The notes: generated from the letters alone by a model not told the origin. 64,000 bases of DNA from Vibrio sp. HA2012 (GCF_002812955.1 NZ_PFXK01000002.1:310001-374000); one strand, 5' to 3'; shown: positions 33,247 to 42,243, counted from the first letter of the stretch. Program-made: numbers and translations.

Positions 33247-34168
33247 CTCTATTAAGTGGTTGCTGGATGACTGTTGCTTGTATCAGCAGACTGCCAGCGG
33301 AAAACTGGAGCTGAATATTTGCGAGCTTGCCGGGAATCTGGCTTATCACGCTATGATGTTAGAAGCTCATTTAACACCTAAAGCCGGACTGGTTGACTGT
33401 CTTTCTTCTGGTGCTCATACGGATATGGACATCAGTACTTTTGTTGCCAGTTCAGATGCTTTGCGTCCGTATATGAGAAAATTTGTCCGGGCCGGATATG
33501 ATATGCATGAACTTCCTGCAAAGTCATTGCTTCCAGGTCTGAGAAAAGTGGGAATTGAAGCGGAACGTGCAATGTTTCTCGCTACTGACAATATTAATAC
33601 TCATAAAGGGATGATTTTTACCCTCGGTCTGATTTGCGGTGCTGTTGGCTGGCTTTACAGGAAAGGTCTGGCCTATGACGCATTGCACATTCGCAGTGTA
33701 ATTATGGAATGCTGTGCCAGTCTGGTTGCCGATGACCTGAAAAATTCAGATAAAATTCCGGCAACAGCAGGAGAAAGACTTTACCGGGAATATGGAATGA
33801 CAGGGATCCGTGGCGAAGCAGCTCATGGCTATCCAACTATTTTTGTCCACGGCCTTCCCGTTTATGAAATGGCTATTAATGCCGGACAATCAGAAGAGCA
33901 GGCAATGTCACAAGCTCTTTTGTCAATTATGTCGAAAAATAATGACTCTAATCTGGTTAGCCGCGGAGGTATGGAAGGGCTGACGTACGTGCAGACTCAG
34001 GCTCAGAATATTTTGCTGGCAGGGGACAGTACCAGAGATAATTTTGAAGAAATTATTCTGGAATTTGACCGGAAACTGATAGATAAAAACCTCAGTCCTG
34101 GAGGCAGTGCTGATCTGCTGGCTGCTACCTGGCTTTTGGCTCAGTTGAATTTCTGTTCGAAATTATAA
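33233..34168 (+). CDS. citG: CitG, triphosphoribosyl-dephospho-CoA synthase
   Basis: Makes the citrate lyase prosthetic-group precursor from ATP and dephospho-CoA. 311 residues, typical for CitG; motifs EAHLTPKAGLVDCLSSGAHTDMD, NTHKGMIFTLGLICGA and GIRGEAAHGYP are characteristic. Last gene of the operon; a REP-like palindrome follows directly. Confidence 0.95.
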   Translation: MIATNSIKWLLDDCCLYQQTASGKLELNICELAGNLAYHAMMLEAHLTPKAGLVDCLSSGAHTDMDISTFVASSDALRPYMRKFVRAGYDMHELPAKSLLPGLRKVGIEAERAMFLATDNINTHKGMIFTLGLICGAVGWLYRKGLAYDALHIRSVIMECCASLVADDLKNSDKIPATAGERLYREYGMTGIRGEAAHGYPTIFVHGLPVYEMAINAGQSEEQAMSQALLSIMSKNNDSNLVSRGGMEGLTYVQTQAQNILLAGDSTRDNFEEIILEFDRKLIDKNLSPGGSADLLAATWLLAQLNFCSKL

Positions 34169-34173
34169 AATAT

Positions 34174-34222
34174 GTCGAAGTCGCCTCAAGCTACAGGATC
34201 AGTTATGGGTCACTTCGGTATG
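34174..34222. repeat. REP-like palindromic unit A
   Basis: Imperfect palindrome starting GTCGAAGTCGCCTCAAG and ending GGGTCACTTCGGTATGC; related to the unit at 46392-46440. Probably a dispersed Vibrio-type extragenic palindrome located at the 3' end of the citG transcript. Confidence 0.55.
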
Positions 34223-34312
34223 CAAGGCGTCAGTTAAAGCAGCGTACTTGTATCAATAAATGTTATACTCTCGTTTTCCCTGCGTATGCAGGGACTTTTT
34301 TTAAGGAATGGC

Positions 34313-35095
34313 ATGACCAACAGTATATGTATAGGCATTATCGGTAACTTTACCGGTCACCTGAGCGGCGCGGAAAATGTGGCGGAGCACGATGTTCCCA
34401 ACGGTATCTTTGTTATTCACCGTGAACATGAAGAGACTCTGAGTACAGGGCAAGAAGCAAAATATCCGCCGGCCGGATCAAACGTGGATATTGAACCAGA
34501 GTTTGTAATTCGATTTAAAGTTCGCTATGAAGGTGGCAAAGTTGCTGATCTTGAGCCGCTGCAGATGACGATAGGTAATGACTTTACTATTCGGACACTG
34601 GAAGGATCCGATAAGATTTCTGAGCGTAAAGCGTGGGGTGAAAAGTCAAAAGGTATTAATACCCTGTGGTGGGATATGAAACCTTTTACTCCTGAACACT
34701 ACGGTAAAAATCTAAAGCTTATTTCATATATAGAGCGAGAGGGGCTGTTTTACCGCTCAACCCCTCTGGTTGACTGTACTGATACAAAAGTATTCTGTTC
34801 TGATCTTATTGATTGGGTCGTGGACAGTATCAATCATCAGTCACGTCACGGTATGTATGAGGAAATTTTACCGGCTATTATTGAAAATAATTTTCCGGAA
34901 GAATTAATTTTGTATACAGGGGCTCCAATTTATACAGATTGGGGTGAGGAAAATTTTTTACAGCGTGGAGATAAAGTCCATATTGCTGCATATTATGCCG
35001 ATAAGATGAATATTGAAGAAGTAAAGAAAATGTTTTTCAATTATCAGCATAAAAATAATGATGATATTCTTTCCTTTGTTCAAAAAATTATTTAA
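34313..35095 (+). CDS. DUF5718-family protein
   Basis: 260-residue cytoplasmic protein starting SICIGIIGNFTGHLSGAENVAEHD; I recognise it as a probable DUF5718 member. No enzymatic motif is obvious. ATG 34313 is chosen for its AAGGA site seven bases upstream; an ATG at 34286 adds nine unsupported residues. It stands alone before a bidirectional terminator. Confidence 0.75.
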   Translation: MTNSICIGIIGNFTGHLSGAENVAEHDVPNGIFVIHREHEETLSTGQEAKYPPAGSNVDIEPEFVIRFKVRYEGGKVADLEPLQMTIGNDFTIRTLEGSDKISERKAWGEKSKGINTLWWDMKPFTPEHYGKNLKLISYIEREGLFYRSTPLVDCTDTKVFCSDLIDWVVDSINHQSRHGMYEEILPAIIENNFPEELILYTGAPIYTDWGEENFLQRGDKVHIAAYYADKMNIEEVKKMFFNYQHKNNDDILSFVQKII

Positions 35096-35108
35096 ATCAT
35101 ATAAAAAA

Positions 35109-35134
35109 AGGCAATGGAAATATCTCCATTGCCT
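35109..35134. terminator. Bidirectional terminator
   Basis: AGGCAATGGA and TCCATTGCCT form a 10-bp stem with a 6-base loop, A-run upstream; serves the DUF5718 gene and the convergent small gene. Confidence 0.8.
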
Positions 35135-35159
35135 GAAAATTCCAACAAAATCCCTTAAA

Positions 35160-35417
35160 TCAACCTATTTCTGCTGGAATGATTTCTGCGCTGTCATCAA
35201 GTTCAATTTGTCCCTGAAAGCTGTCATAGTGTTCTTTACATAAAGGAACCACAAACAATGCTTCACCCTGAGTGGTATTCTGTTTGACCAGTACGCGGTG
35301 AGTCGGTTTGTTAATGCAGTTAACTTCTGAGCAAAATCCGTTGCTATGATTTAATGCCTTATCCTGGCAGGCTTTCGGGTCTTGTTTTATCTCTTCAGAT
35401 GCATTAGTAACAATCAT
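35160..35417 (-). CDS. Small Cys-containing protein of unknown function
   Basis: 85-residue soluble protein with CSEVNCINKPTH and PLCKEHYDSF: two Cys pairs separated by about 30 residues with His nearby, which could form a zinc knuckle or treble-clef-like site. No signal peptide or family recognised. Flanked by a convergent terminator and the PTS IIC gene, which is on the same strand upstream. Confidence 0.55.
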   Translation of the reverse strand: MIVTNASEEIKQDPKACQDKALNHSNGFCSEVNCINKPTHRVLVKQNTTQGEALFVVPLCKEHYDSFQGQIELDDSAEIIPAEIG

Positions 35418-35530
35418 GAATGTGTCCTGTTTTTGAACATGGATATATATTATGATCTCAGCTCTGTTTCTTTTATGAGCCAGCCCCCAGCTTATTATGT
35501 TATTAATGATATTTAATAAATTAAATGGTT

Positions 35531-36844
35531 TTAATGTTCGGGTGTAATTGTTTTTGCGCGCTCTTTTTCTTGCTCGATTAATATTTTTTCGTGTGCTTTA
35601 AAGAAAGGCAGATAGATAAAATAAGAGTTGACCATCGCAAGTATCACCATTAATGCATTGGCAATACTGCCGTTAGAAGCCCATGCAGCACCAATTGGAG
35701 CCGGAACCGACCAGGGAACCATGATGACAACTCTGTCCAGTATCTGAGCCGAAGTCAGAAACCAGGCGATAGTCGCATTTATCATAGGTACAAAGACAAA
35801 AGGCAGTAAAAATAACGGGTTCATTATTACCGGAAAGCCAAACAAGATTGGCTCGTTGATATTAAATATGGAAGGGATAATGCCAACCTTTCCTACTGAT
35901 TTCAGATGGTTCGAACGACTTTTTATCGCCATATACACCAGAGGAAGAGTTGAACCAACCCCTCCTATCAACAGGTAGAAGTCCCAGAAGGCTGGAAGAA
36001 ATATATGCGGCAGTACGGATTCTCCGCTTTCCATTGCGGTCTGATTGGCAATAATATTCGGCATCCAGAATGGGTTCATTATTCCGGTGACAATCAAAGC
36101 ACCGTGAATACCCATAAACCAGAGCAATTGACAAATCAGTATGGCGATTAATATGGCGATCAGGCTATCGGACGCCAGTACCAGAGGCTGAAATAATTCC
36201 TGCACCAATTGAGGAAAATGTACACCATATCCGGTTTCAAGATACAGGTTAAATATTGAGACGGAGATCATAACCGCCAGAATTGGCAGCATTAATTTAA
36301 AACTCTGGTACGTAAGTATCGGTACATCGTCCGGCATATTAATGTACCAGCCTTTGCGGATGAAAAAATGCACTACTTCAATCGAGTAGATGCTGGCAAT
36401 CAAAGCAGTAAATAGCCCGGCACCACCGAGATAGTAAATATCTTTCGGGCCATCACCATAAAAACCGGCCAGCATCAGAAAAGTCATGCACCCGGTCAGT
36501 CCGGAAAGCCGTTCCGGCAGGCGGTATTGTTTCGCCAGACTGGATGCAATTCCGAATGACACAATCAGACCAATGACACCGATTGTCAGTTGATAGGTTG
36601 GGAGAAGAACCGGACGCAGAGTATTGGCGATATCAGTCCAGAGTACGGAAACGCCTGATCCAGAATCGGAGAAAGGAGGAAAAATCACCGGAACAAAGAT
36701 ACACCCAACAAAGATAAATGGCATTGCCAGTTGAAATCCATCCCTCAGAGCAACGAGGTGAGAATTTTTCATCAGCAATCGGGCAAAAGGGGTCATATAC
36801 CTTTCGACGGTTGCGGCAAACATGTTCATTAGGGCGTGGTTCAT
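35531..36844 (-). CDS. PTS cellobiose/diacetylchitobiose-type IIC permease (orphan copy)
   Basis: 437-residue lactose/cellobiose-family EIIC; about ten helices, the conserved WFMGIHGALIVTGIMNPFW loop and INEPILFGFPVIMNP segment for sugar binding. A paralogue of the IIC at 37.6 kb. No IIA or IIB accompanies it, so it would depend on the divergent operon's soluble components. A LacI-type operator (36897-36913) lies 53 bp upstream of its start, so both IIC genes probably answer to the same repressor. Confidence 0.92.
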   Translation of the reverse strand: MNHALMNMFAATVERYMTPFARLLMKNSHLVALRDGFQLAMPFIFVGCIFVPVIFPPFSDSGSGVSVLWTDIANTLRPVLLPTYQLTIGVIGLIVSFGIASSLAKQYRLPERLSGLTGCMTFLMLAGFYGDGPKDIYYLGGAGLFTALIASIYSIEVVHFFIRKGWYINMPDDVPILTYQSFKLMLPILAVMISVSIFNLYLETGYGVHFPQLVQELFQPLVLASDSLIAILIAILICQLLWFMGIHGALIVTGIMNPFWMPNIIANQTAMESGESVLPHIFLPAFWDFYLLIGGVGSTLPLVYMAIKSRSNHLKSVGKVGIIPSIFNINEPILFGFPVIMNPLFLLPFVFVPMINATIAWFLTSAQILDRVVIMVPWSVPAPIGAAWASNGSIANALMVILAMVNSYFIYLPFFKAHEKILIEQEKERAKTITPEH

Positions 36845-36896
36845 GATGGATTCCGGTTAAGCTGACCCGGCAAGAATAACGAAACTCTCAGAAATA

Positions 36897-36913
36897 CGGA
36901 AACCGGTTTTCCG
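36897..36913. promoter_or_regulatory. LacI-type operator near orphan IIC gene
   Basis: CGGAAACCGGTTTTCCG shares the core GAAACCGGTTT with the sites at 37098-37131 and 40841-40857. Confidence 0.7.
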
Positions 36914-37097
36914 AATATGCTGCATGGCACACATTTTCAACGGTACGTTTAGCTATAACTAATTGTTTTAAAATAAATTTTAGGCACATCACCGGCCAGA
37001 ATGATCTTTTTCCCTATTCCCCAGGAATTTATTTGCTTTCCGTCACAATTTATTTCGACATTTTCCGTTTTATGGTGACCGTTTTCACACAGTGATG

Positions 37098-37131
37098 GAA
37101 ATCATTTGGAAACCGGTTTCCAAATGATTTC
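37098..37131. promoter_or_regulatory. 34-bp perfect palindrome containing the GGAAACCGGTTTCC operator
   Basis: The left arm 37098-37114 is the exact reverse complement of 37115-37131. The centre, TTTGGAAACCGGTTTCCAAA, is a classic LacI/GalR-type operator; located 43 bp before the IIB gene. The extended arms exceed what one LacI-family dimer normally contacts. Confidence 0.75.
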
Positions 37132-37173
37132 ATTTTCGGCATATTGAAAAGACATTCAGATTTGGAGAAATAG

Positions 37174-37482
37174 ATGATGAAAAAAATAATGCTGTGCTGT
37201 TCTGCCGGGATGTCTACATCACTTTTAGTAAAGAAAATGCAGGCATCGGCAGATGAAAGAGGAATTGCTGCGGATATTAAAGCGTTCGGAGCGGCAGAAT
37301 TTAACAGCCAGGTGGAAAACTATGAAGTCGTTCTTCTTGGGCCACAGGTTAAATATATGCAAAGCGATTTGCAGAAGGTGGCGGATCAATACGGTATTCG
37401 GGTTGAACCGATAGATATGATGGACTACGGCATGCAAAAAGGAGATAAGGTGCTTGATTTTGCTCTGGAATTAATTGGGTAA
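37174..37482 (+). CDS. celA: PTS cellobiose-type IIB component
   Basis: 102-residue cytoplasmic EIIB that passes phosphate from IIA to the incoming sugar. The P-loop KKIMLCCSAGMSTSLLVKKM contains the phosphorylated Cys (residue 8 or 9). First gene of the operon IIB-IIC-6-phospho-beta-glucosidase-IIA. Confidence 0.93.
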   Translation: MMKKIMLCCSAGMSTSLLVKKMQASADERGIAADIKAFGAAEFNSQVENYEVVLLGPQVKYMQSDLQKVADQYGIRVEPIDMMDYGMQKGDKVLDFALELIG

Positions 37483-37585
37483 TCCAGTCTTTTAACTTGA
37501 TTTGGCAATTGGTTGGCAGGCTTCTTTCTGACTGACCAATTACCGGATATTAATATTTTTATTTTTTAACCAACGGGAAATAATT

Positions 37586-38914
37586 ATGAGTACTCTATAT
37601 GACCGCATGGTGAATGTTATCGAACAAAAGGTAACACCAATTGCGGGTAAACTGGGGCAACAGAAGTATGTCACTTCAATTCGTGATGGCTTTATTGCTG
37701 CACTGCCATTTATGATTGTCGGCTCATTTATGCTGGTGTTTATTTTTCCTCCTTTCTCTCCGGATACTACTTGGGGGTTTGCGAAGGGATGGCTGAATCT
37801 GTCGGAGATGTACCGTGAACAACTGATGCTGCCATTTAATCTCAGCATGGGCATTATGACCATCTTTATATCTGTGGGTATCGCATCGAGTCTGGCTCGT
37901 CACCACAATTTGGAACCGGTAACTACAGGATTGCTTTCTCTGATGGCGTTTTTGCTGGTTGCGGCACCTTTAAAAGACGGTCAGCTTTCCATGCAGTATT
38001 TTTCTGGACAAGGTATTTTTACGGCCATTATCACTGCGATTTATTCAACAGAGGTATACGCTTATCTGAAGCGCAATAACGTTACGATCAAACTTCCGCC
38101 AGAAGTACCGACTGGTGTTGCCCGTTCGTTTGAAATTCTGATCCCGGTTCTGGCTATTATCCTTACTCTGCACCCGCTTAACCTGCTGATTGAAGATGCA
38201 ACCGGTATGATCATTCCTCAGGCTATTATGGCTCTGGTTCAGCCTTTGGTTGCTGCTTCCGATTCATTACCTGCGGTACTTCTGGCTGTGCTGGTCTGCC
38301 AGGTGCTCTGGTTTGCCGGTATTCATGGTGCATTGATTGTTACCGGGATTATGAATCCATTCTGGATGGCAAATCTGTCGGAAAACCAGGCTGCGTTTGC
38401 TTCAGGTGAAGTTATCCCCCACATCTTTATGCAAGGTTTCTGGGATCATTACCTGCTGATTGGTGGTGTTGGCTCAACCTTGCCTCTGGCTATATTGCTG
38501 ATGCGTAGTAAAGCCGTTCATCTGCGTACCATTGGTAAGATGGGAAGCGTACCGGCTATCTTTAATATCAACGAACCTATTCTATTTGGTGCGCCAATTA
38601 TTATGAACCCGGTTTTCTTCCTGCCCTTCATCCTGGTTCCTATGGTGAATGCAACGTTGGCATGGTTTGCAACGGACCTTGGGCTGGTTGAACGGGTTGT
38701 CTCTCTGACTCCGTGGACGACTCCTGGACCTATCGGTGCATCCTGGGCAGCTAACTGGGCATTCAGTCCTGTCATTATGTGTCTGATCTGTATGCTGTCT
38801 GCCGCTCTGATGTATCTGCCGTTCCTTAAAGCTTATGAAAAGCAGATTTTGCAACAGGAAGCGGAGCAGGAACAGGGCAAAGCAGTCGGTAATGCAAAGC
38901 CTGTAACGGCGTAA
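37586..38914 (+). CDS. celB: PTS cellobiose-type IIC permease
   Basis: 442-residue membrane permease of the lactose/cellobiose PTS; conserved WFAGIHGALIVTGIMNPFW and FNINEPILFGAPIIMNP segments. Partner of the upstream IIB and the downstream IIA. Followed by a hairpin before the glucosidase gene. Confidence 0.94.
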   Translation: MSTLYDRMVNVIEQKVTPIAGKLGQQKYVTSIRDGFIAALPFMIVGSFMLVFIFPPFSPDTTWGFAKGWLNLSEMYREQLMLPFNLSMGIMTIFISVGIASSLARHHNLEPVTTGLLSLMAFLLVAAPLKDGQLSMQYFSGQGIFTAIITAIYSTEVYAYLKRNNVTIKLPPEVPTGVARSFEILIPVLAIILTLHPLNLLIEDATGMIIPQAIMALVQPLVAASDSLPAVLLAVLVCQVLWFAGIHGALIVTGIMNPFWMANLSENQAAFASGEVIPHIFMQGFWDHYLLIGGVGSTLPLAILLMRSKAVHLRTIGKMGSVPAIFNINEPILFGAPIIMNPVFFLPFILVPMVNATLAWFATDLGLVERVVSLTPWTTPGPIGASWAANWAFSPVIMCLICMLSAALMYLPFLKAYEKQILQQEAEQEQGKAVGNAKPVTA

Positions 38915-38931
38915 TTTGTTGAAATCACAAT

Positions 38932-38957
38932 AGGGCAGGTGCTGTCTGCCCTTTTTA
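38932..38957 (+). terminator. Internal terminator/attenuator in the PTS operon
   Basis: AGGGCAG and CTGCCCT around a 7-base loop, followed by TTTTA, lie between the IIC and glucosidase genes. Either reduces downstream expression or stabilises the upstream mRNA. Confidence 0.65.
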
Positions 38958-38972
38958 TCTGAGATAAGAAGT

Positions 38973-40355
38973 ATGCAATATCAATTTCCTGAACACTTTT
39001 TTTGGGGCAGTGCCTCATCTGCAACACAGAGTGAAGGTGCTGCATTTGAAGGCGGTAAAGGAGAGAATATCTGGGACTACTGGTTTAAATCTGAACCGAA
39101 TCGTTTCCATGATGGTGTTCCCTCTACAGAGGCTTCGACTTTTTATGCAAACTATCAGTCTGATATTCAACTGATGAAAGACATTGGTCACAATAGCTTC
39201 CGTACATCAATTTCCTGGTCTCGTCTTATTCCTGATGGGATCGGCGAGGTGAATCAGGAAGCCGTCGATTTCTATAATAAGATGATCGACGAACTTATTG
39301 ACCAGCAGATTGAACCTTTTATCTGCCTGTTTCACTTCGATATGCCGATGGCTATGCAGGTGTTGGGTGGTTTTGAGAACCGTGTTGTACTGGACGCTTA
39401 TGCCGATTATGCAGAAACCTGTTTTAAGCTGTTCGGTGATAGAGTGAAGTATTGGTTTACATTTAATGAACCAGTTGTTCCGGTTGAAGGCGGGTATCTT
39501 TATGATTTTCATTATCCCAATGTCGTAGATTTTCGCCGGGCTGCAACCGTTGCTTATCATACCATTCTGGCTCATGCCAAAGCAGTCAGCCGCTATAAGG
39601 CTTTGGAACTCGACGGACGGGTCGGCATTATTCTGAATCTGACACCATCATATCCCCGTTCGCAGAATGAGGCAGATCTCAACGCTGCTAATATCTGTGA
39701 TTTGATGTTTAACCGTAGCTTTCTTGATCCGGCAGTAAAAGGTGAATATCCGCAGGAACTGATACATCTGCTCGGACAGTTTGATCAGTTACCGACTGTC
39801 GAGGAGGGGGACTGTGAACTTATTGCTGCTGGGAAAGTTGATGTACTGGGTATTAACTACTACCAGCCTCGCCGGGTGAAAGCCCGTGACACAGCGATTC
39901 ATCCGGATGCGCCATTTATGCCTGAATGGTTTTTCGATTATTACGAGATGCCGGGACGCAAAATGAATCCGCACCGTGGCTGGGAAATCTACGAAAAAGG
40001 TATCTACGACATTCTGACTAATCTTCGGGAACATTACGGTAATCTGCCCTGTTATATCTCTGAAAACGGTATGGGAGTTGAAGGTGAAGAGAGGTTTATG
40101 GAAAACGGCCAGATTCAGGATGACTACCGGATTGAATTTATCCGCGATCATCTGATGTGGCTGCATAAGGGGATTCAGGAAGGCTCTAACTGTTTTGGTT
40201 ACCACCTGTGGACATTTATTGATAACTGGTCCTGGTCGAATGCGTATAAAAATCGCTATGGTTTTTATCGGTTAAATCTGACAACTCAGTCACGTACGGT
40301 TAAAAAAAGTGGTGAATGGTTTGCCAAAGTTTCCAGAAATAATGGTTTTAATTAG
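38973..40355 (+). CDS. GH1 6-phospho-beta-glucosidase
   Basis: Hydrolyses phosphorylated beta-glucosides delivered by the PTS. 460 residues, GH1 family: N-terminal FPEHFFWGSASSATQSEGA, acid/base TFNEP (about 164-168), nucleophile YISENGMG (about 358-365), and NWSWSNAYKNRYGFY in the phosphate-recognition region. Natural substrate could be cellobiose-P or an aryl-glucoside-P such as arbutin/salicin-P. Confidence 0.95.
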   Translation: MQYQFPEHFFWGSASSATQSEGAAFEGGKGENIWDYWFKSEPNRFHDGVPSTEASTFYANYQSDIQLMKDIGHNSFRTSISWSRLIPDGIGEVNQEAVDFYNKMIDELIDQQIEPFICLFHFDMPMAMQVLGGFENRVVLDAYADYAETCFKLFGDRVKYWFTFNEPVVPVEGGYLYDFHYPNVVDFRRAATVAYHTILAHAKAVSRYKALELDGRVGIILNLTPSYPRSQNEADLNAANICDLMFNRSFLDPAVKGEYPQELIHLLGQFDQLPTVEEGDCELIAAGKVDVLGINYYQPRRVKARDTAIHPDAPFMPEWFFDYYEMPGRKMNPHRGWEIYEKGIYDILTNLREHYGNLPCYISENGMGVEGEERFMENGQIQDDYRIEFIRDHLMWLHKGIQEGSNCFGYHLWTFIDNWSWSNAYKNRYGFYRLNLTTQSRTVKKSGEWFAKVSRNNGFN

Positions 40356-40417
40356 AAAGTAATATCTGGTTGATGTTATTTGTTTTTTTATATTTATAGT
40401 GGTATCGGGAGAGAATT

Positions 40418-40729
40418 ATGGAGATGGATTTAGAAGAGCAGGTGATGGGGATCATCATTAATGCAGGGCAGTCCCGCAGCTTGTGTTATGAAGCATTGCG
40501 GCATGCAAAAAACGGTCAGTTTACTGAAGCAGAAGGATTAATGAAAGAAGCTCAGGAATTTGCCAATCAAGCGCATCTGGTGCAAACAAAACTGATTGAA
40601 GCCGATGAAGGGTCAGGTAAAACTAAAATGACGTTGGTGATGGTTCATGCACAGGATCATTTGATGACATCCATGCTGGCTAAGGAACTGGTGACAGAAC
40701 TTATCGAGCTGCATAAACGTATCGCTTAA
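40418..40729 (+). CDS. celC: PTS lactose/cellobiose-type IIA component
   Basis: 103-residue cytoplasmic EIIA; phosphorylated His in LVMVHAQDHLMTS (about residue 78), GQSRSLCYEALRHAKNG near the N-terminus. Its position last, after the hydrolase, is unusual but consistent with one operon. Ends before a hairpin. Confidence 0.93.
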   Translation: MEMDLEEQVMGIIINAGQSRSLCYEALRHAKNGQFTEAEGLMKEAQEFANQAHLVQTKLIEADEGSGKTKMTLVMVHAQDHLMTSMLAKELVTELIELHKRIA

Positions 40730-40748
40730 ACTAATAAGCCTGAATACG

Positions 40749-40784
40749 AGCCACCGGGCAGAAATTTCTTCTGTCTGTGTGGCT
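40749..40784 (+). terminator. Terminator after PTS IIA gene
   Basis: AGCCAC and GTGGCT close an inner CAGAA/TTCTG stem; only a short T-rich tail, so moderate support. Confidence 0.55.
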
Positions 40785-40840
40785 ATTCGGTCTATTCATT
40801 CTTGTACATCAATCGATAAAAGGTAAAATAGTGGAAAAAA

Positions 40841-40857
40841 CGGGAACCGTTTTCCCG
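40841..40857. promoter_or_regulatory. LacI-type operator before the repressor gene
   Basis: CGGGAACCGTTTTCCCG, a palindrome related to the PTS operators, 54 bp before the LacI-family gene; suggests autoregulation. Confidence 0.65.
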
Positions 40858-40911
40858 AATGATATTTTTAAGCATAATCTCACAACATTAACAGACTTCC
40901 GGTGATAATTC

Positions 40912-41877
40912 ATGGCAACCATTACTGATGTATCCAAACTGGCCAATGTATCTAAAGCGACGGTTTCCCGCGTGTTCAGTGGCAGTAGAGGGGTAAAGAC
41001 ACAAAGCCGTGATGCAGTGCTTCGTGCTGCGGAGGAACTGAATTATCGCCCGAATGTTGCGGCTCAGTCTCTGGCAAACCAAAGTTCGGATTATATTGGT
41101 GTTATTCTTTCCTCAGCAGATGCCGGACAGGTATCAACATATCTGCCTCTGCTTGCCCGATCTCTGAAAGAAAAGGGTAAACATATGCTGGTGCATTTTG
41201 CTGATAGTAAAGAAGAATATGTCCGTCTTATTGATGATCTTAAACAGCGCTATTGTGATGTGATTATTACTGTCGGTGGAGATTTACCCGGTGATATCGA
41301 CGATAGGGTGATAGCAATAGACGGTAGAGCAAATGCTGATCACTGGGCCATCGGGTATGATTTTAGTTTTGCCTGCGAAAGTGCCTGTCGTTTCTTATGT
41401 AGCCAGGGGCATACCAGTATTGCACTGGTTGTAGATGATGAAAGTTATGCATCACAACTGGTGCTTGAAGGTTATAAGACTGCACTGCAGAACTCATCTA
41501 TTCCGGTTAACCGTCAGCTTATTGTCCGGGCGAACAATAATAGTGAACAAGCGATAATGGCTTTGTTAAACAGCTATCATCCGTTTACTGCACTTATAGT
41601 TATGCGAGACAGTCAGGCAGCCGTTGCGATGAAGTTATTCCGTGATTTTAATCTGGCGACTCCACAGGAAGTGTCAATCATGTCTCTGGAGGATTCTCCG
41701 TTGGCCAGTCAGCTTTTTCCAGCATTAAGTTGCATCAGTTACCCTTCACAGCAGCTAGTGGATAGCGCAATGGAGCAGCTTGATGCTTGTCTCAGTGGTA
41801 AACCTGTCCAGGAACAGGCCCTCATTTCCGGTCGTCTGGTTTCACGTGATTCGGTCGTTAACCGTCGACAGCCCTAA
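40912..41877 (+). CDS. LacI-family repressor of the beta-glucoside PTS regulon
   Basis: 321-residue repressor (AscG/GalR-like). HTH residues 1-55 (ATITDVSKLANVSKATVSRVF and the hinge helix NVAAQSLANQSSDYIG), then a periplasmic-binding-protein-like sensor domain. Three related operators, before each PTS transcription unit and its own gene, are probable targets. The inducer is likely a phosphorylated beta-glucoside. Confidence 0.92.
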   Translation: MATITDVSKLANVSKATVSRVFSGSRGVKTQSRDAVLRAAEELNYRPNVAAQSLANQSSDYIGVILSSADAGQVSTYLPLLARSLKEKGKHMLVHFADSKEEYVRLIDDLKQRYCDVIITVGGDLPGDIDDRVIAIDGRANADHWAIGYDFSFACESACRFLCSQGHTSIALVVDDESYASQLVLEGYKTALQNSSIPVNRQLIVRANNNSEQAIMALLNSYHPFTALIVMRDSQAAVAMKLFRDFNLATPQEVSIMSLEDSPLASQLFPALSCISYPSQQLVDSAMEQLDACLSGKPVQEQALISGRLVSRDSVVNRRQP

Positions 41878-42036
41878 ATAATGATTCTTAAATGCGTATT
41901 ACGGGGTTGAAATAAACATCAGGCAGATGGTGTATTTTTATTACGAAAAAATGTGATACGCATCTTGTTTTTGCATTTTTTTGTCGTAAAATAAACTCAT
42001 AAAGAAATTTTATTACAATTTAGAGTGAGATTTGTT

Positions 42037-42168
42037 ATGGGTTATGATATTGCTGCTGTGTATGTAAGCCACATTATTGCAAACGAAATGCTTTATGAAA
42101 TGATGTATGGAAAGAATGAACCAAAAAAAGTGTCTCTGTTCTCTAAAATTTGGGCATTTTTTAAGTAA
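42037..42168 (+). CDS. 43-residue small protein
   Basis: ORF of 43 codons (MGYDIAAVYVSHIIANEM..., ending KIWAFFK) with GAGTGAGA ahead of the ATG and a strong terminator 9 bp after its stop, giving it a complete mini-gene structure. It is amphipathic with a basic, aromatic C-terminus and might associate with membranes. Not recognised; coding status is likely but unproven. Confidence 0.5.
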   Translation: MGYDIAAVYVSHIIANEMLYEMMYGKNEPKKVSLFSKIWAFFK

Positions 42169-42176
42169 AATGTAAG

Positions 42177-42212
42177 CAAAAGGCAGGAATACGAGATGTT
42201 TCCTGCCTTTTG
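42177..42212 (+). terminator. Strong terminator after the 43-residue gene
   Basis: CAAAAGGCAGGAA pairs with TTTCCTGCCTTTTG. It overlaps the first codons of the longest possible AraC reading frame, arguing that the AraC gene starts further downstream. Confidence 0.85.
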
Positions 42213-42243
42213 TTATATAGAACCCCTTTCAGTGGTTGCAAGC

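Larger units (their letters stand above)
36845..37173. promoter_or_regulatory. Divergent control region of the beta-glucoside PTS genes
   Basis: 329 bp with no gene. It holds two operator-like sites, one for each direction: CGGAAACCGGTTTTCCG at 36897-36913 and a 34-bp palindrome at 37098-37131. Confidence 0.65.
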
